Origin: an uncultured Pelagibacteraceae bacterium
GTDB taxonomy: Bacteria > Pseudomonadota > Alphaproteobacteria > Pelagibacterales > Pelagibacteraceae
Assembly: GCA_902587755.1 (NCBI GenBank)
Contig: CACIMN010000003.1
Location: forward strand, 124,001 to 188,000
Length of the DNA: 64,000 nt
Direction: 5' to 3'
The first letter of the stretch is position 1, and each line of letters starts with the position of its first letter. Below, piece by piece: positions 43,947 through 52,675 of the stretch. The position numbers were made by a program, and so were the translations under genes. The notes below the pieces were generated by a model, which was not told the DNA's origin, made no database searches, and saw only the letters and a list, made by a program, of their open reading frames with translations.

Positions 43947-44688
43947 AGTTGCTCTTTTAACAGGATGTGTACAAAAAGAAATATCTCCTCAAATTAATGA
44001 AGCAACAATAAGGCTATTAAACAGACACGGCGTAGAAGTGGTTGTACCAAAAAAAATTCGTTGTTGTGGATCTTTAAATCATCATCTTGGAAAAGAGGAG
44101 GATGCACATCAAGATTTTAAAAACAATATAAACACTTGGTATGAGGAGCATCAAAAAGGAAATTTAGATGCAATTTTATCAAACACATCGGGTTGTGGGA
44201 CAACAATGAAAGATTATGGATTTATTTTTCGTGAAGACAAAGAACTAAGTAAAAAAGCAAGAGTGATATCAGATCTTACAAAAGATATATCAGAATATAT
44301 ATTTGAAAGTTTAAAACTTGACATTAAAGATAAAGAAAAAAAATATAAAGTTGCTTATCATTCTGCGTGTTCAATGCAGCATGGTCAAAAAGTTCATTCC
44401 CAGCCTGTTTCTTTACTTGAGAAAACTAAAAATGAAATTATGGAAATTCCTGAAGGACATATATGTTGTGGATCAGCTGGTACTTACAACATATTGCAAT
44501 CAAAAATTGCAAAACAATTATTGAGGAAAAAAGTAAATAATATTGAGAGTTTAAATCCAGATTTTATTTCTACTGGAAATATTGGTTGTATTACCCAAAT
44601 CGCACATGGTACTAAAGTTCCTATATTACATACAATTGAAGTTTTAGATTGGTACACAGGTGGACCAAAACCTGAAATTTTAAAATAG
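43930..44688 (+). CDS. glcF: Glycolate oxidase iron-sulfur subunit GlcF, C-terminal half (frameshifted)
   Basis: This is the out-of-frame remainder of glcF. Before the track's GTG at 44038 the frame already reads '[40 protein letters not shown]', so the true gene is continuous. Two CCG domains follow: '[18 protein letters not shown]' and '[19 protein letters not shown]', which bind the non-cubane or quinone-side cluster, plus '[13 protein letters not shown]'. No stops occur to 44688. Selection has clearly kept this frame intact. It is followed by the 2-hydroxyacid dehydrogenase gene after 5 bases. Confidence 0.93.
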   Translation, partial: [252 protein letters not shown]

Positions 44689-44693
44689 AAATT

Positions 44694-45647
44694 ATGAAAA
44701 AAGTTTTAATTACAAGACGCTTGATAAGAGAAAGTGAAGATAAAGCATCTAAGTTATTTGATGCTAAATTTAATTCTAATGATGAACTTTATTCACAAAA
44801 AAAAATTATTGAAATGAGTCAAGGATTTGATGGCATATTATCTTCACTAACTGAAAAATTAGATGCTGAAACAATCAATAAATTACCAGATACTATAAAA
44901 ATAATTTCTAATTTTGCAGTAGGATTTGGTAACATTGATTTAGAAGCAGCAAAGAATAGAGGTATAGCAGTAACAAATACACCAGAAGTTTTATCAGATG
45001 CTACAGCAGAGATTGGAATTTTATTAATTTTAGGAGCATGCAGAAGAGCTTCTGAAGGAATAGAATCTGCAAAAGAGGGTGGATGGAAATGGTCTGCTGA
45101 CTATCTAATTGGAAAACAACTTACTGGAACAAGATTAGGAATTTTAGGTATGGGTCGTATTGGCCAAAAAATTGCAAAAATTGCAAAATCTCTGGGTATG
45201 GTTATTCATTATCATAATCGTTCAAAATTAAGTGAAGATAAAGAGCAAGGTGCAACTTATCATGATAGCATAAAGAGTCTTTTTTCAGTTTCAGATGTTT
45301 TATCAATTTGTTGTCCAGCAACTAAAGAAACAGAGAACTTAATAAATGCAGAAACTGTTGAGTATTTTCCCAAAGGTGCTGTGATAACCAATGTAGCTAG
45401 AGGCGATATAGTTGATGATGAAGCTTTAATTGATGCATTGAATAGAAGAAAAATTTATGCAGCTGGATTAGATGTTTATAAAAATGAACCAAATTTAAAT
45501 CCTGGTTATTTAAAAATCCCAAGCGCTTTTGTTTTACCTCATCTCGGGAGTGCAACAAAAGATACAAGAATTGCAATGGGAAATTTAGCAATTGATAATT
45601 TAGACGAGTTTTTTAGAACTGGAAACTGTATAAATAAAGTAAATTAA
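44694..45647 (+). CDS. D-2-hydroxyacid dehydrogenase (glyoxylate/hydroxypyruvate reductase-like)
   Basis: This 317-residue NAD(P)-dependent 2-hydroxyacid dehydrogenase has 'TIKIISNFAVGFGNIDLEAAKNRGIAVTNTPEVL', the Rossmann motif 'TRLGILGMGRIGQKIAKIAKSLGM', 'NVARGDIVDDEALIDAL' with active-site Arg, Glu nearby in 'GLDVYKNEP', and His in 'FVLPHLGSAT'. In the glc context it most likely reduces glyoxylate or hydroxypyruvate, acting opposite to glycolate oxidase. Formate or phosphoglycerate use is unlikely. Confidence 0.92.
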   Translation: MKKVLITRRLIRESEDKASKLFDAKFNSNDELYSQKKIIEMSQGFDGILSSLTEKLDAETINKLPDTIKIISNFAVGFGNIDLEAAKNRGIAVTNTPEVLSDATAEIGILLILGACRRASEGIESAKEGGWKWSADYLIGKQLTGTRLGILGMGRIGQKIAKIAKSLGMVIHYHNRSKLSEDKEQGATYHDSIKSLFSVSDVLSICCPATKETENLINAETVEYFPKGAVITNVARGDIVDDEALIDALNRRKIYAAGLDVYKNEPNLNPGYLKIPSAFVLPHLGSATKDTRIAMGNLAIDNLDEFFRTGNCINKVN

Positions 45648-45648
45648 A

Positions 45649-46563
45649 ATGTCTAAATCGATAGCTTTCATCGGTGTTGGCAATATGGGTTGTCCAATGG
45701 CTGAAAACTTAATGAAGGCGGGTAAATCTGTAAAAGTTTTTGATGTCTCAAAAAAAATGCTTGAGATTGCAAAAGATAAAAAACTTGAAATATTCGAAAA
45801 TTTAGATGATTTAATTACAGCTAATGTTGAAACAGTGATAACCATGCTTCCAGAGGGTAAGCATTCTAAGGATGTTTATTTAGGAGAAAGCGGAATAATA
45901 AATAAAGTTTCAAAAGATTGTCTTTTAATTGATTGTTCAACAATTGATATTCAAACTTCTGTTGAGATTGGGAAAAAAGCTTCGGAATTAGGAATAAAAA
46001 TGATTGATGCACCAGTTAGCGGTGGAGTAATGGGAGCCCAAAAAGCAACTTTAAATATAATGGTTGGTGGATCTAAAGAAGCATTCGATAAAGCTCTTCC
46101 TTTGTTAAAAATCATGGGAAAAAATATATTTCATGCAGGTGATTTAGGTAGCGGGAATGGTGCTAAGATTTGTAACAATATGGCCCTAGGCATTGCAATG
46201 ATTGCTGCTTCAGAGTCATTGATGTTAGCAAAAAGATTAAACATCGATATTAAAAAAGTTCATGAAATTATGAAAAATGCATCAGGTAATAGTTGGCCAA
46301 TTTCTGTTTATCCGCCTTTACCTGGTTTAATTGATGGCACGCCTTCAAATAATAATTATCGTCCAGGTTTTTCTGCAGGAATGATGAATAAAGATCTTAA
46401 ACTTGCAAATGATTGTGCGAAAAGCGTAAATGCTGAAACACCATTGGGAAAAATGGCTCTAGAAATTTATGATCAATTTTGCAAAGAAGGAAATGACACT
46501 AAAGATTTTTCAGCTATTTCAAAAGTTATCGGTGGAAGTGCTTGGGATTATCCAATTGATTAA
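45649..46563 (+). CDS. 3-hydroxyisobutyrate dehydrogenase-type beta-hydroxyacid dehydrogenase
   Basis: This 304-residue enzyme matches MmsB-like beta-hydroxyacid dehydrogenases. It has 'IAFIGVGNMGCPMAENLMKAGKSVKVFD' (NAD site; the acidic residue after beta2 favours NAD), 'DAPVSGGVMGAQKATLNIMVGG' and the catalytic Lys in 'GNGAKICNNMALG', then the family's 'KDLKLANDCA'. The closest named activity is 3-hydroxyisobutyrate oxidation in valine breakdown; tartronate semialdehyde reductase in glyoxylate metabolism is a good alternative given the glc neighbours. The gap to the previous gene is 1 base. Confidence 0.9.
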   Translation: MSKSIAFIGVGNMGCPMAENLMKAGKSVKVFDVSKKMLEIAKDKKLEIFENLDDLITANVETVITMLPEGKHSKDVYLGESGIINKVSKDCLLIDCSTIDIQTSVEIGKKASELGIKMIDAPVSGGVMGAQKATLNIMVGGSKEAFDKALPLLKIMGKNIFHAGDLGSGNGAKICNNMALGIAMIAASESLMLAKRLNIDIKKVHEIMKNASGNSWPISVYPPLPGLIDGTPSNNNYRPGFSAGMMNKDLKLANDCAKSVNAETPLGKMALEIYDQFCKEGNDTKDFSAISKVIGGSAWDYPID

Positions 46564-46676
46564 ATTTTTCTAGAATCAACTAAGGATTGTAAAAAAATTT
46601 AATTTAACGTTTATAGTGACAATCTGTGCCTCTTTTTAGAAAGACTCTAATTTGAATATATGTTTTACTTCTCTCC

Positions 46677-46688
46677 AGTTAATTAACT
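46677..46688 (+). promoter_or_regulatory. Palindrome AGTTAATTAACT upstream of the first TRAP binding-protein gene
   Basis: A perfect 12-bp palindrome ends 12 bases before the ATG at 46701 and abuts the 'agaggagaag' ribosome-binding site. The core GTTAATTAAC recurs before the second TRAP gene at 51495-51504. The spacing would let a repressor block transcription or translation. This is inference. Confidence 0.5.
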
Positions 46689-46700
46689 AGAGGAGAAGAA

Positions 46701-47858
46701 ATGATTAAAAATAAAAAATCATTGAAGGGTTCTAAGACTCCTTCAAGAAGAAAGTTCTTCAAAGCCGCAGCAGCAACTGGTGCAGCAGCAGCAACAGCTG
46801 TAGCAATGCCAAATGTTGCTTTTGGTGCTCCGCAAACATTAAAGATGCAAGCTGCATGGCCTTCAGGTGCTAACATCTTTTTTGAAATGGCCGGAGACTA
46901 TGCCAAAATGGTTGGAGACATGTCAGGTGGAAGTCTAAAAATTGACCTTCAGCCTGTTGGAGCAGTTGTAAAAACTGGAGAAATTGGACAAGCTGTAAGT
47001 GATGGTGTTCTTGATATGGGACATTGGGTTACTGCTTATTGGTATGGAAAAAACCCTGCCGCGTCTCTTTTCGGAACTGGCCCATCTTACGGTCTGTCAT
47101 CTCAAGAAGTAATGGCTTGGATGGAAGAAGGTGGTGGAAGAGCATTGTATGAAGAAACATTAGCAAAAGTTGGATACGACTATGTTGGTGTTTTTGCTAT
47201 GCCTATGCCAGCTCAACCTTTTGGTTGGTTCAAAAAGAACGTAACTAAAGTAAGTGACGTTAAAGGAATGAAGTATAGAACAGTTGGTCTTGCAACTAAC
47301 GTTCTTACTGCAATGGGTATGGTAGTTAGACAATTACCAGGTGGTGAAATTCAGCCAGCTATGAAAACTGGTTTGATTGAAGCTGCCGAGTTTAACAACC
47401 CTACTTCAGACTCTCAATTTGGTATGCAAGATGTTTCTAAGCATTATCACTTAGGATCTTTCCACCAATCACAAGAGATGTTTGAAATACCTATTAACAA
47501 AAAAACATTTAATAGCTTATCTCCTGCAAACCAAGCAATATTAAAAAATGCTTCTTATGCAGCAAATACCGCTAACTACTTTAAAGCTTTGGTAAGATAC
47601 TCAGCTGATTTATCTAAATTGATGAATGAGCATAAAGTAAACGTTTACCAAACTTCAGATGCAATTTTAGCAGAGCAGTTAAAAGGTTGGGATAAAGTTG
47701 TAGGTGATTTCTCTTCTAAAGATCCATTCTTTAAGAAGATTGTTGATTCACAAAAAGCTTATGCGAAAAGAGTAATGAAATACTTACTAATGAATCAACC
47801 TAACTACAGACTTGCTTACGAAAACGAGTTTGGACCGTTAGCGAAAGTTAAAATCTAA
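46701..47858 (+). CDS. TRAP transporter substrate-binding protein (DctP family), Tat-type leader
   Basis: This 385-residue periplasmic receptor belongs to a TRAP transporter, which imports carboxylates with sodium. The leader has twin Arg, 'PSRRKFFKAAAATGAAAATAVAMPNVAFGAPQ', implying Tat export. The mature domain includes 'LKMQAAWPSGANIFFEMAGDYAKMVGDMSGGSLKIDLQPVGAVVKTGEIGQAVSDGVLDMGH' and 'GMKYRTVGLATNVLTAMGMVVRQLPGGEIQPAMKTGLIEAAEFNNPTSD', with the conserved Arg that binds a carboxylate. It lies before dctQ and dctM after a terminator. Codon use is richer in G/C than neighbours, as for a very abundant protein. Confidence 0.93.
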   Translation: MIKNKKSLKGSKTPSRRKFFKAAAATGAAAATAVAMPNVAFGAPQTLKMQAAWPSGANIFFEMAGDYAKMVGDMSGGSLKIDLQPVGAVVKTGEIGQAVSDGVLDMGHWVTAYWYGKNPAASLFGTGPSYGLSSQEVMAWMEEGGGRALYEETLAKVGYDYVGVFAMPMPAQPFGWFKKNVTKVSDVKGMKYRTVGLATNVLTAMGMVVRQLPGGEIQPAMKTGLIEAAEFNNPTSDSQFGMQDVSKHYHLGSFHQSQEMFEIPINKKTFNSLSPANQAILKNASYAANTANYFKALVRYSADLSKLMNEHKVNVYQTSDAILAEQLKGWDKVVGDFSSKDPFFKKIVDSQKAYAKRVMKYLLMNQPNYRLAYENEFGPLAKVKI

Positions 47859-47879
47859 GGTTTAAATATATAAAAAATT

Positions 47880-47907
47880 AAGGGGGCTTTTTAGCCCCCT
47901 TTTTTTT
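47880..47907 (+). terminator. Strong terminator between TRAP receptor and permease genes
   Basis: AAGGGGGCT, loop TTTT, AGCCCCCTT, then a run of T: a 9-bp stem with a U-tract, 21 bases after the receptor stop and 40 before the DctQ ATG. It would let receptor mRNA accumulate over permease mRNA, with read-through to dctQM. The same arrangement recurs at 52676. Confidence 0.93.
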
Positions 47908-47947
47908 AATTGAATTAATTAAGAAAATTAAGATAAGCTAGTAAAAT

Positions 47948-48532
47948 ATGTACTCTTATATAAAATTTGCAGACACACTTAGCTCCTCAATGGGTAAAGC
48001 CTTCTCATGGTGCATAGTTATTTTAATGGGCGGAACATGTTACGAGGTCATAATGGCTTATGCATTTAATGCACCTACTTTATGGAATTTTGATTTTAGT
48101 TTACAGATGTACGGAGCAATATTTATGATGGCTGGAGCATACACTTTGGCGACTGAGGCTCACGTGAGAGGAGATGTTATTTACAGGTTGTTCCCAACTA
48201 AAGTTCAAGGATGGATTGATTTAATACTTTATTTTATCTTCTTTTTTCCAGGGGTAATTGCACTTGCATTTTATGGATATGAGTATGCAGCTAAAGCATG
48301 GATGGTAAAGGAAACAAGTTGGAATAGTCCAGCACAAATTCAAATTTATATGGCAAAATCACTGATACCTTTATCCGGAATGCTTCTTACTCTCCAAGGA
48401 ATTAGTGAAGTTTTTAGAGCAATTATTTGCATTAGAACGGGACATTGGCCAGAGAGAGATGCTGGTGCAGAAGAAACAGAAAAAATTTTAATGAGAAAAT
48501 CTAAAGAGGAAGAAAAAATAGATGTTGTTTAG
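47948..48532 (+). CDS. TRAP transporter small permease (DctQ family)
   Basis: This 194-residue, four-TM small membrane subunit of a TRAP transporter starts 'KFADTLSSSMGKAFSWCIVILMGGTCYEVIMAYAFNAPTLWNFDFSLQMYGAIFMMAGAYTLATEAHVRGDVIYRLF', the characteristic DctQ segment with conserved 'H.R.D'. It docks the receptor with DctM. The stop overlaps the dctM start by 11 bases. It is probably expressed through read-through of the preceding terminator. Confidence 0.92.
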   Translation: MYSYIKFADTLSSSMGKAFSWCIVILMGGTCYEVIMAYAFNAPTLWNFDFSLQMYGAIFMMAGAYTLATEAHVRGDVIYRLFPTKVQGWIDLILYFIFFFPGVIALAFYGYEYAAKAWMVKETSWNSPAQIQIYMAKSLIPLSGMLLTLQGISEVFRAIICIRTGHWPERDAGAEETEKILMRKSKEEEKIDVV

Positions 48533-49883
48533 TCTAACAAATCCAGAAATTGCAATTTTAATGATGGTGATATTTCTGTTTGCTGTATTACTAGGATTTC
48601 CTATTGCATTTACTTTAATGGCAATGGGTCTAGGATTTGGGTATTACGCATATTTTGATCCGTCAAGAATGGATCATCTATTAGACAATAGGATATTTAA
48701 TTTATTTGTTTCAAACACCTACTCTGTGATGGATAACCATGTCCTCACCGCCGTACCTTTATTTTTATTTATGGGCTATTTAGTTGAAAGAGCAGGTATA
48801 GTTGCAAGATTATTTTATGCGATAAGACTTGCATCTCATTCTCTTCCTGCATCGATGGCTGTCGCCGCTCTTGTTACTTGTACTTTATTCTCTACAGCAA
48901 CAGGTATAATTGGAGCAGTTGTGACTTTAATGGGTTTGCTTGCTTGGCCTGCAATGGTGAAAGCTGGTTATGATAAAAAATTTGCATCAGGAGTAATATG
49001 TGCTGGAGGATGTTTAGGAATTTTAATTCCTCCCAGCATTATGCTTATTGTTTATGCGGTTATAGCTCAATTATCCCCGCTAAGATTATTCGCTGCAGCA
49101 ATATTTCCTGGTTTGATGTTGGCGGGTTTATATATTTTATATGCGATTATTTTAGCTTACTTTAATCCATCAGTTGCACCCAAGCCTCCTAAAGAAGAAA
49201 TTCCCCCAAGATCAGTTATCTTAAAAGAAGTTTTGGTTTCATTCTTACCATTATTTTCATTAATCATTTTAGTTTTGGGAAGCATACTTGCGGGTCTAGC
49301 TACCCCGGCGGAAGCTGCAGGTGTTGGAGCTTTTGGAGCATTAGTTTTATCTTTTTTTTATAAATCTCTAAAATGGAAAAATTTTAAAGAGTCTGTATTT
49401 CTAACCGCAAAAACTACTGCAATGATTATGTGGTTGTTTATTGGATCTTGGACGTTTGCGTCAGTGTTTTCATATTTAGGAGGACATGAGGTATTTGAGC
49501 ATTTTTTTAAATCAATGGATATAAAACCTTGGCAATTTTTAGTAATTACACAAATTATAATTTTCTTATTAGGCTGGCCATTAGAATGGACTGAAATATT
49601 AATTATATTTGTTCCAATATTTTTACCTTTAGTAGAATTTTTTGGAGTGAACCCTTATTTTTTTGCAATGTTAATTGCTTTAAATTTACAAACATCATTT
49701 TTAACACCCCCCATGGCCATGTCGGCTTATTACTTAAAAGGTGTACAATCTAAAAATGTTGAATTAATTGAGGTATTCAAAGGCATCATGCCATTCTTAG
49801 CAATTGTTATTTTTGGAATGGTTTTAATGTATTTATTTCCAGGTATAGCTCTGTGGTTACCTGATCAATTATTTGCAAACTAA
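48522..49883 (+). CDS. TRAP transporter large permease (DctM family)
   Basis: This 453-residue ion-coupled transport subunit has about 12 TM helices. It carries 'GFPIAFTLMAMGLGFG', 'DNHVLTAVPLFLFMGYLVERAGI', 'FSTATGIIGAVVTLMGLLAWPAMVKAGYDKKFASGVICAGGCLGILIPPSIMLIVYAVIAQ', 'LAGLATPAEAAGVGAFGALVL' and 'NLQTSFLTPPMAMSAYYLKGV', the conserved hairpin regions. Length is normal. With the receptor and DctQ it forms a complete TRAP system for a carboxylate of unknown identity. It ends 4 bases before the amidase ATG. Confidence 0.95.
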   Translation: MLFSLTNPEIAILMMVIFLFAVLLGFPIAFTLMAMGLGFGYYAYFDPSRMDHLLDNRIFNLFVSNTYSVMDNHVLTAVPLFLFMGYLVERAGIVARLFYAIRLASHSLPASMAVAALVTCTLFSTATGIIGAVVTLMGLLAWPAMVKAGYDKKFASGVICAGGCLGILIPPSIMLIVYAVIAQLSPLRLFAAAIFPGLMLAGLYILYAIILAYFNPSVAPKPPKEEIPPRSVILKEVLVSFLPLFSLIILVLGSILAGLATPAEAAGVGAFGALVLSFFYKSLKWKNFKESVFLTAKTTAMIMWLFIGSWTFASVFSYLGGHEVFEHFFKSMDIKPWQFLVITQIIIFLLGWPLEWTEILIIFVPIFLPLVEFFGVNPYFFAMLIALNLQTSFLTPPMAMSAYYLKGVQSKNVELIEVFKGIMPFLAIVIFGMVLMYLFPGIALWLPDQLFAN

Positions 49884-49887
49884 TTTA

Positions 49888-51225
49888 ATGAATGAAATTG
49901 TAAATTATTCTGTTGAAGAATTAATAAATAAAATTTCAAATTCTCAAATTACTTCTGTCGAAATATGTGAAGCCTATATTGAGAGAGTTAATAAGTTTGA
50001 AAAAGATATAAATGCTTGGGCTTTTTTTGACAAAGAATTGTTATTGGAAAAAGCCAAAGAGTCAGATGCTTACAAAAAATCTGGAAAACCAACTGGACCG
50101 TTACATGGTATTCCTGTAGCTGTTAAGGATATTGTTGGTACTTTAGATATGCCAACAGAATGTGGAACGCCAATAAGAAAAGGGAAATCATATTCACAAA
50201 ATGCGGAAATAATTGATTTATTAACATCTTCAGGGGCTATTGTGATGGGTAAAACAGTTACTACAGAATTAGCATATTTAAATCCCTCTAAAACAAAAAA
50301 TCCACACGATTATTCACGAACACCAGGAGGATCATCGAGTGGTTCTGCTGCAGTTATTGCATCTTATATGGCACCACTTTCAATTGGATCACAAACTGGT
50401 GGCTCAATAATTAGACCAGCATCTTATTGTGGTGTTGTTGGATACAAACCTTCATTTGGTCTTATTTCTAGAAATGGAGTATTAAAGACTTCCGAAAAAC
50501 TTGATCATTTAGGAGTTTTTGGAAAAACAGTCGAGGACATAGCTTATTTAGTTAAAGAGTTAATTAAAAAAGATTCCCATGACCCTGCTACTGTATATTA
50601 CTCTTCAAGTAATATGGTTGATGCTGTAAAAAAAGGTCCTTTGTATGAACCAAAATTTATTTTTTATAAAACTGAATTTTGGAAAACAATTGACAAAAAA
50701 TCTAAGGAAGCTTTTGAATATTTTATAAAGTCATTTAAAAAAAATATTGAAGTCCATGATACTCCTTCTTATTTTAAAGATATCCATAAATATCATCAAA
50801 TAATTTACGAAAGTGATTTAGCTAATAATTTTAGTGATTATTATAAAAATTATAAATCGAAACTTTCAAAAATTATGCAAAATGCAATTGCAAATGGAAG
50901 AAAACATACTGCAAAAGAATATGCTGAAGCAATAGATTTTATGAAAAGAAGTTATGACTCTTATAAAGAAGTATTTGAGGATTATCATGGGGTTTTATCC
51001 CCATCCAGCCCAGGCGTTGCCCTAAAAGGTCTAAAGAGTACTGGATCAGCAGATTTTAATAAAGTTTGGTCTTATTTAGGAACTCCTTGTATTTCACTTC
51101 CTTTACTTCAGGGTGAAAATAATTTACCATTAGGAATTCAAGTTATTGGAGAGAGATATGACGATAATCGTTTCTTAGGGGTTTCCAGTTGGCTTGAAAA
51201 GGAAAGCGAAAAATTTAATGAATAA
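49888..51225 (+). CDS. Amidase (amidase signature family)
   Basis: This 445-residue member of the amidase signature family has the Ser-cisSer-Lys triad: Lys in 'GIPVAVKDIVGTLDMPTECGTP', 'RTPGGSSSGSAAVIASYMAPLSIGSQTGGSIIRPASYCGVVGYKPSFG' with cis-Ser and the nucleophile Ser. It hydrolyses an amide, releasing ammonia and an acid. The ATG at 49888 is preferred over the TTG at 49873. Lying between two TRAP systems, it may act on an imported amide, but the substrate is unknown. It overlaps the next small gene by 8 bases. Confidence 0.93.
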   Translation: MNEIVNYSVEELINKISNSQITSVEICEAYIERVNKFEKDINAWAFFDKELLLEKAKESDAYKKSGKPTGPLHGIPVAVKDIVGTLDMPTECGTPIRKGKSYSQNAEIIDLLTSSGAIVMGKTVTTELAYLNPSKTKNPHDYSRTPGGSSSGSAAVIASYMAPLSIGSQTGGSIIRPASYCGVVGYKPSFGLISRNGVLKTSEKLDHLGVFGKTVEDIAYLVKELIKKDSHDPATVYYSSSNMVDAVKKGPLYEPKFIFYKTEFWKTIDKKSKEAFEYFIKSFKKNIEVHDTPSYFKDIHKYHQIIYESDLANNFSDYYKNYKSKLSKIMQNAIANGRKHTAKEYAEAIDFMKRSYDSYKEVFEDYHGVLSPSSPGVALKGLKSTGSADFNKVWSYLGTPCISLPLLQGENNLPLGIQVIGERYDDNRFLGVSSWLEKESEKFNE

Positions 51226-51394
51226 ACTTGTAACACTAATAGGACTTTCTTTTGCAATCTTTTTTCTTTTAGGTTTAGCAACAACACTTACAAGATCTAT
51301 GATGATAGGTTTTCTTGATGTATTACCAGTTTATATATTAATGATACTTGCGATATCGATGATGTTATACGAAGCCTTTTTTGACAAAAAATAA
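51218..51394 (+). CDS. Small two-TM membrane protein, unknown
   Basis: This 58-residue protein has two hydrophobic helices ('LVTLIGLSFAIFFLLGLATTL', 'MMIGFLDVLPVYILMILAISMMLYEAFF'). The ATG at 51218 overlaps the amidase stop (ATGAATAA), and the upstream ATG in the track at 51194 lies deeper in the amidase, so 51218 is chosen. No family is recognised. It is probably cotranscribed with the amidase. Confidence 0.6.
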   Translation: MNKLVTLIGLSFAIFFLLGLATTLTRSMMIGFLDVLPVYILMILAISMMLYEAFFDKK

Positions 51395-51401
51395 ATTTAA
51401 T

Positions 51402-51452
51402 AATTCCTAAATTTACTACCTCTGATTGTATTATATTCTTTCAATAGGAATT
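51402..51452 (+). promoter_or_regulatory. Inverted repeat AATTCCTA/TAGGAATT between amidase operon and second TRAP operon
   Basis: Perfect 8-bp arms at 51402-51409 and 51445-51452 enclose 35 bases. The second arm is followed by 'ttagtatagac'. It could be a wide hairpin at the end of the amidase operon or an operator pair for the TRAP promoter. The low complexity of the DNA limits confidence. Confidence 0.35.
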
Positions 51453-51494
51453 TTAGTATAGACTTAAACGTCCAATTGTAATTTAATCTGTGCA

Positions 51495-51504
51495 GTTAAT
51501 TAAC
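51495..51504 (+). promoter_or_regulatory. Palindrome GTTAATTAAC upstream of the second TRAP binding-protein gene
   Basis: The 10-bp palindrome ends 18 bases before the ATG at 51523, followed by 'aagaagaggaga' as ribosome-binding site. It matches the core of the palindrome at 46677. Both leaders also contain 'aatctgtgc' upstream, so the two operons may share a regulator or a common origin. Confidence 0.5.
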
Positions 51505-51522
51505 AAAGAAGAGGAGATACTA

Positions 51523-52656
51523 ATGATTAAAGAAAAAAAATCATTGAAGGTTTCTAGATCACCTTCAAGAAGAAAGTTCTTTAAAACTGCAGCTGCAACT
51601 GGTGTTGCTGCTGTTGCAGCATCATCTTTATCTGCTCCAGCTGTTGCCAAAGAGAGAATAGAAGCTTCTATGGTAGCTACTTGGCCAAGAGATTTTCCAG
51701 GCCTTGGAACTGGTGCACAAAGACTTGCTCAAAGATTGAGTGATATGAGTGATGGTAGAATTCAAGTTACTTATTATGCTGCTAATGAAAGGGTAAAAGC
51801 ATTTGACTCGTTTGATGAAGTTGCTTCAGGCAATTCCCAAATGTATCACGGTGCTGATTACTACTGGGTTAAAAAACACCCTGCATTTGGATATTTTACT
51901 GCCGTTCCATTTGGTTTCACATATGCTGAAATGAATGCTTGGTTAAAATTTGCTGGTGGACAAGAGCTGTGGGATGAATTGACTGACGATTTCGGAACTC
52001 AAAGTTTTGCTGCTGGTAACACTGGAGTGCAAATGGGTGGTTGGTTTAACAAAAAAATTAGATCAGCTAATGATATTAAGGGTTTAAAAATGCGTATGCC
52101 TGGTTTAGGTGGACAAGTACTTGGAAAACTTGGTGGTTCTCCAATTTCACTTCCAGGTGGACAAATTTATGAAAACCTTGTGTCTGGTGCAATTGATGCA
52201 ACGGAATGGGTAGGACCTTGGAATGATGAGGCTTTCAAATTTTATGAAGCAGCCAAGTATTATTACTATCCAGGAATGCACGAACCAGGATCAACCCTAT
52301 GTTGTGGTGTAAATAAATCTTGGTTCACAAGTCTAACAAAGTCAGATCAGTTGATTATAAAGACTGCTTGTGACTGGGCTGATACAACTACTATGGCAGA
52401 ATATAATGCAAAAAATGGAGCAGCATTAGATCGTTTAGTAAACGAAAATGGAGTTAAACTTGAGAAGTTTAACGATAAAGTTTATGACGCTTTTGCTAAA
52501 GGTGCTGCAGAAGTTTTTGACGAAGTTCAGCAACATAGTGCCCTTGCTCAGAAAGTGCATGCTGCTTTTGTTAAAGGACGAAAAGAAATAGGTGCTTGGA
52601 CAAACTTGTCTGACTCACCGTACATTTCTCAAAGAAATAGAGCATTAGGAGTATAA
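51523..52656 (+). CDS. TRAP transporter substrate-binding protein (DctP family), second system
   Basis: This 377-residue receptor has a Tat-like leader 'PSRRKFFKTAAATGVAAVAASSLSAPAVAKE'. The ATG at 51523 after 'gaggagatacta' is preferred to the GTG-type start in the track. The mature part has 'MVATWPRDFPGLGTGAQRLAQRLSDMSDGRIQVTYYAANERV', 'FDEVASGNSQMYHGADYYW' and 'IRSANDIKGLKMRMPGLGGQVLGKLGGSPISLPGGQIYENLVSGAIDATEWVGPW', the group seen with mannitol/chloroaromatic or keto-acid TRAP systems. Its first 25 residues are nearly identical to the other receptor, but the mature domains differ. Confidence 0.93.
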   Translation: MIKEKKSLKVSRSPSRRKFFKTAAATGVAAVAASSLSAPAVAKERIEASMVATWPRDFPGLGTGAQRLAQRLSDMSDGRIQVTYYAANERVKAFDSFDEVASGNSQMYHGADYYWVKKHPAFGYFTAVPFGFTYAEMNAWLKFAGGQELWDELTDDFGTQSFAAGNTGVQMGGWFNKKIRSANDIKGLKMRMPGLGGQVLGKLGGSPISLPGGQIYENLVSGAIDATEWVGPWNDEAFKFYEAAKYYYYPGMHEPGSTLCCGVNKSWFTSLTKSDQLIIKTACDWADTTTMAEYNAKNGAALDRLVNENGVKLEKFNDKVYDAFAKGAAEVFDEVQQHSALAQKVHAAFVKGRKEIGAWTNLSDSPYISQRNRALGV

Positions 52657-52675
52657 TTTAATTCTAATTAATACT

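Noticed and set aside
46630-46644. Hairpin TCTTT-TTAG-AAAGA as a terminator for the 3-hydroxyisobutyrate dehydrogenase gene
   Set aside because: Five A-T-rich pairs without a T tract; too weak to claim.
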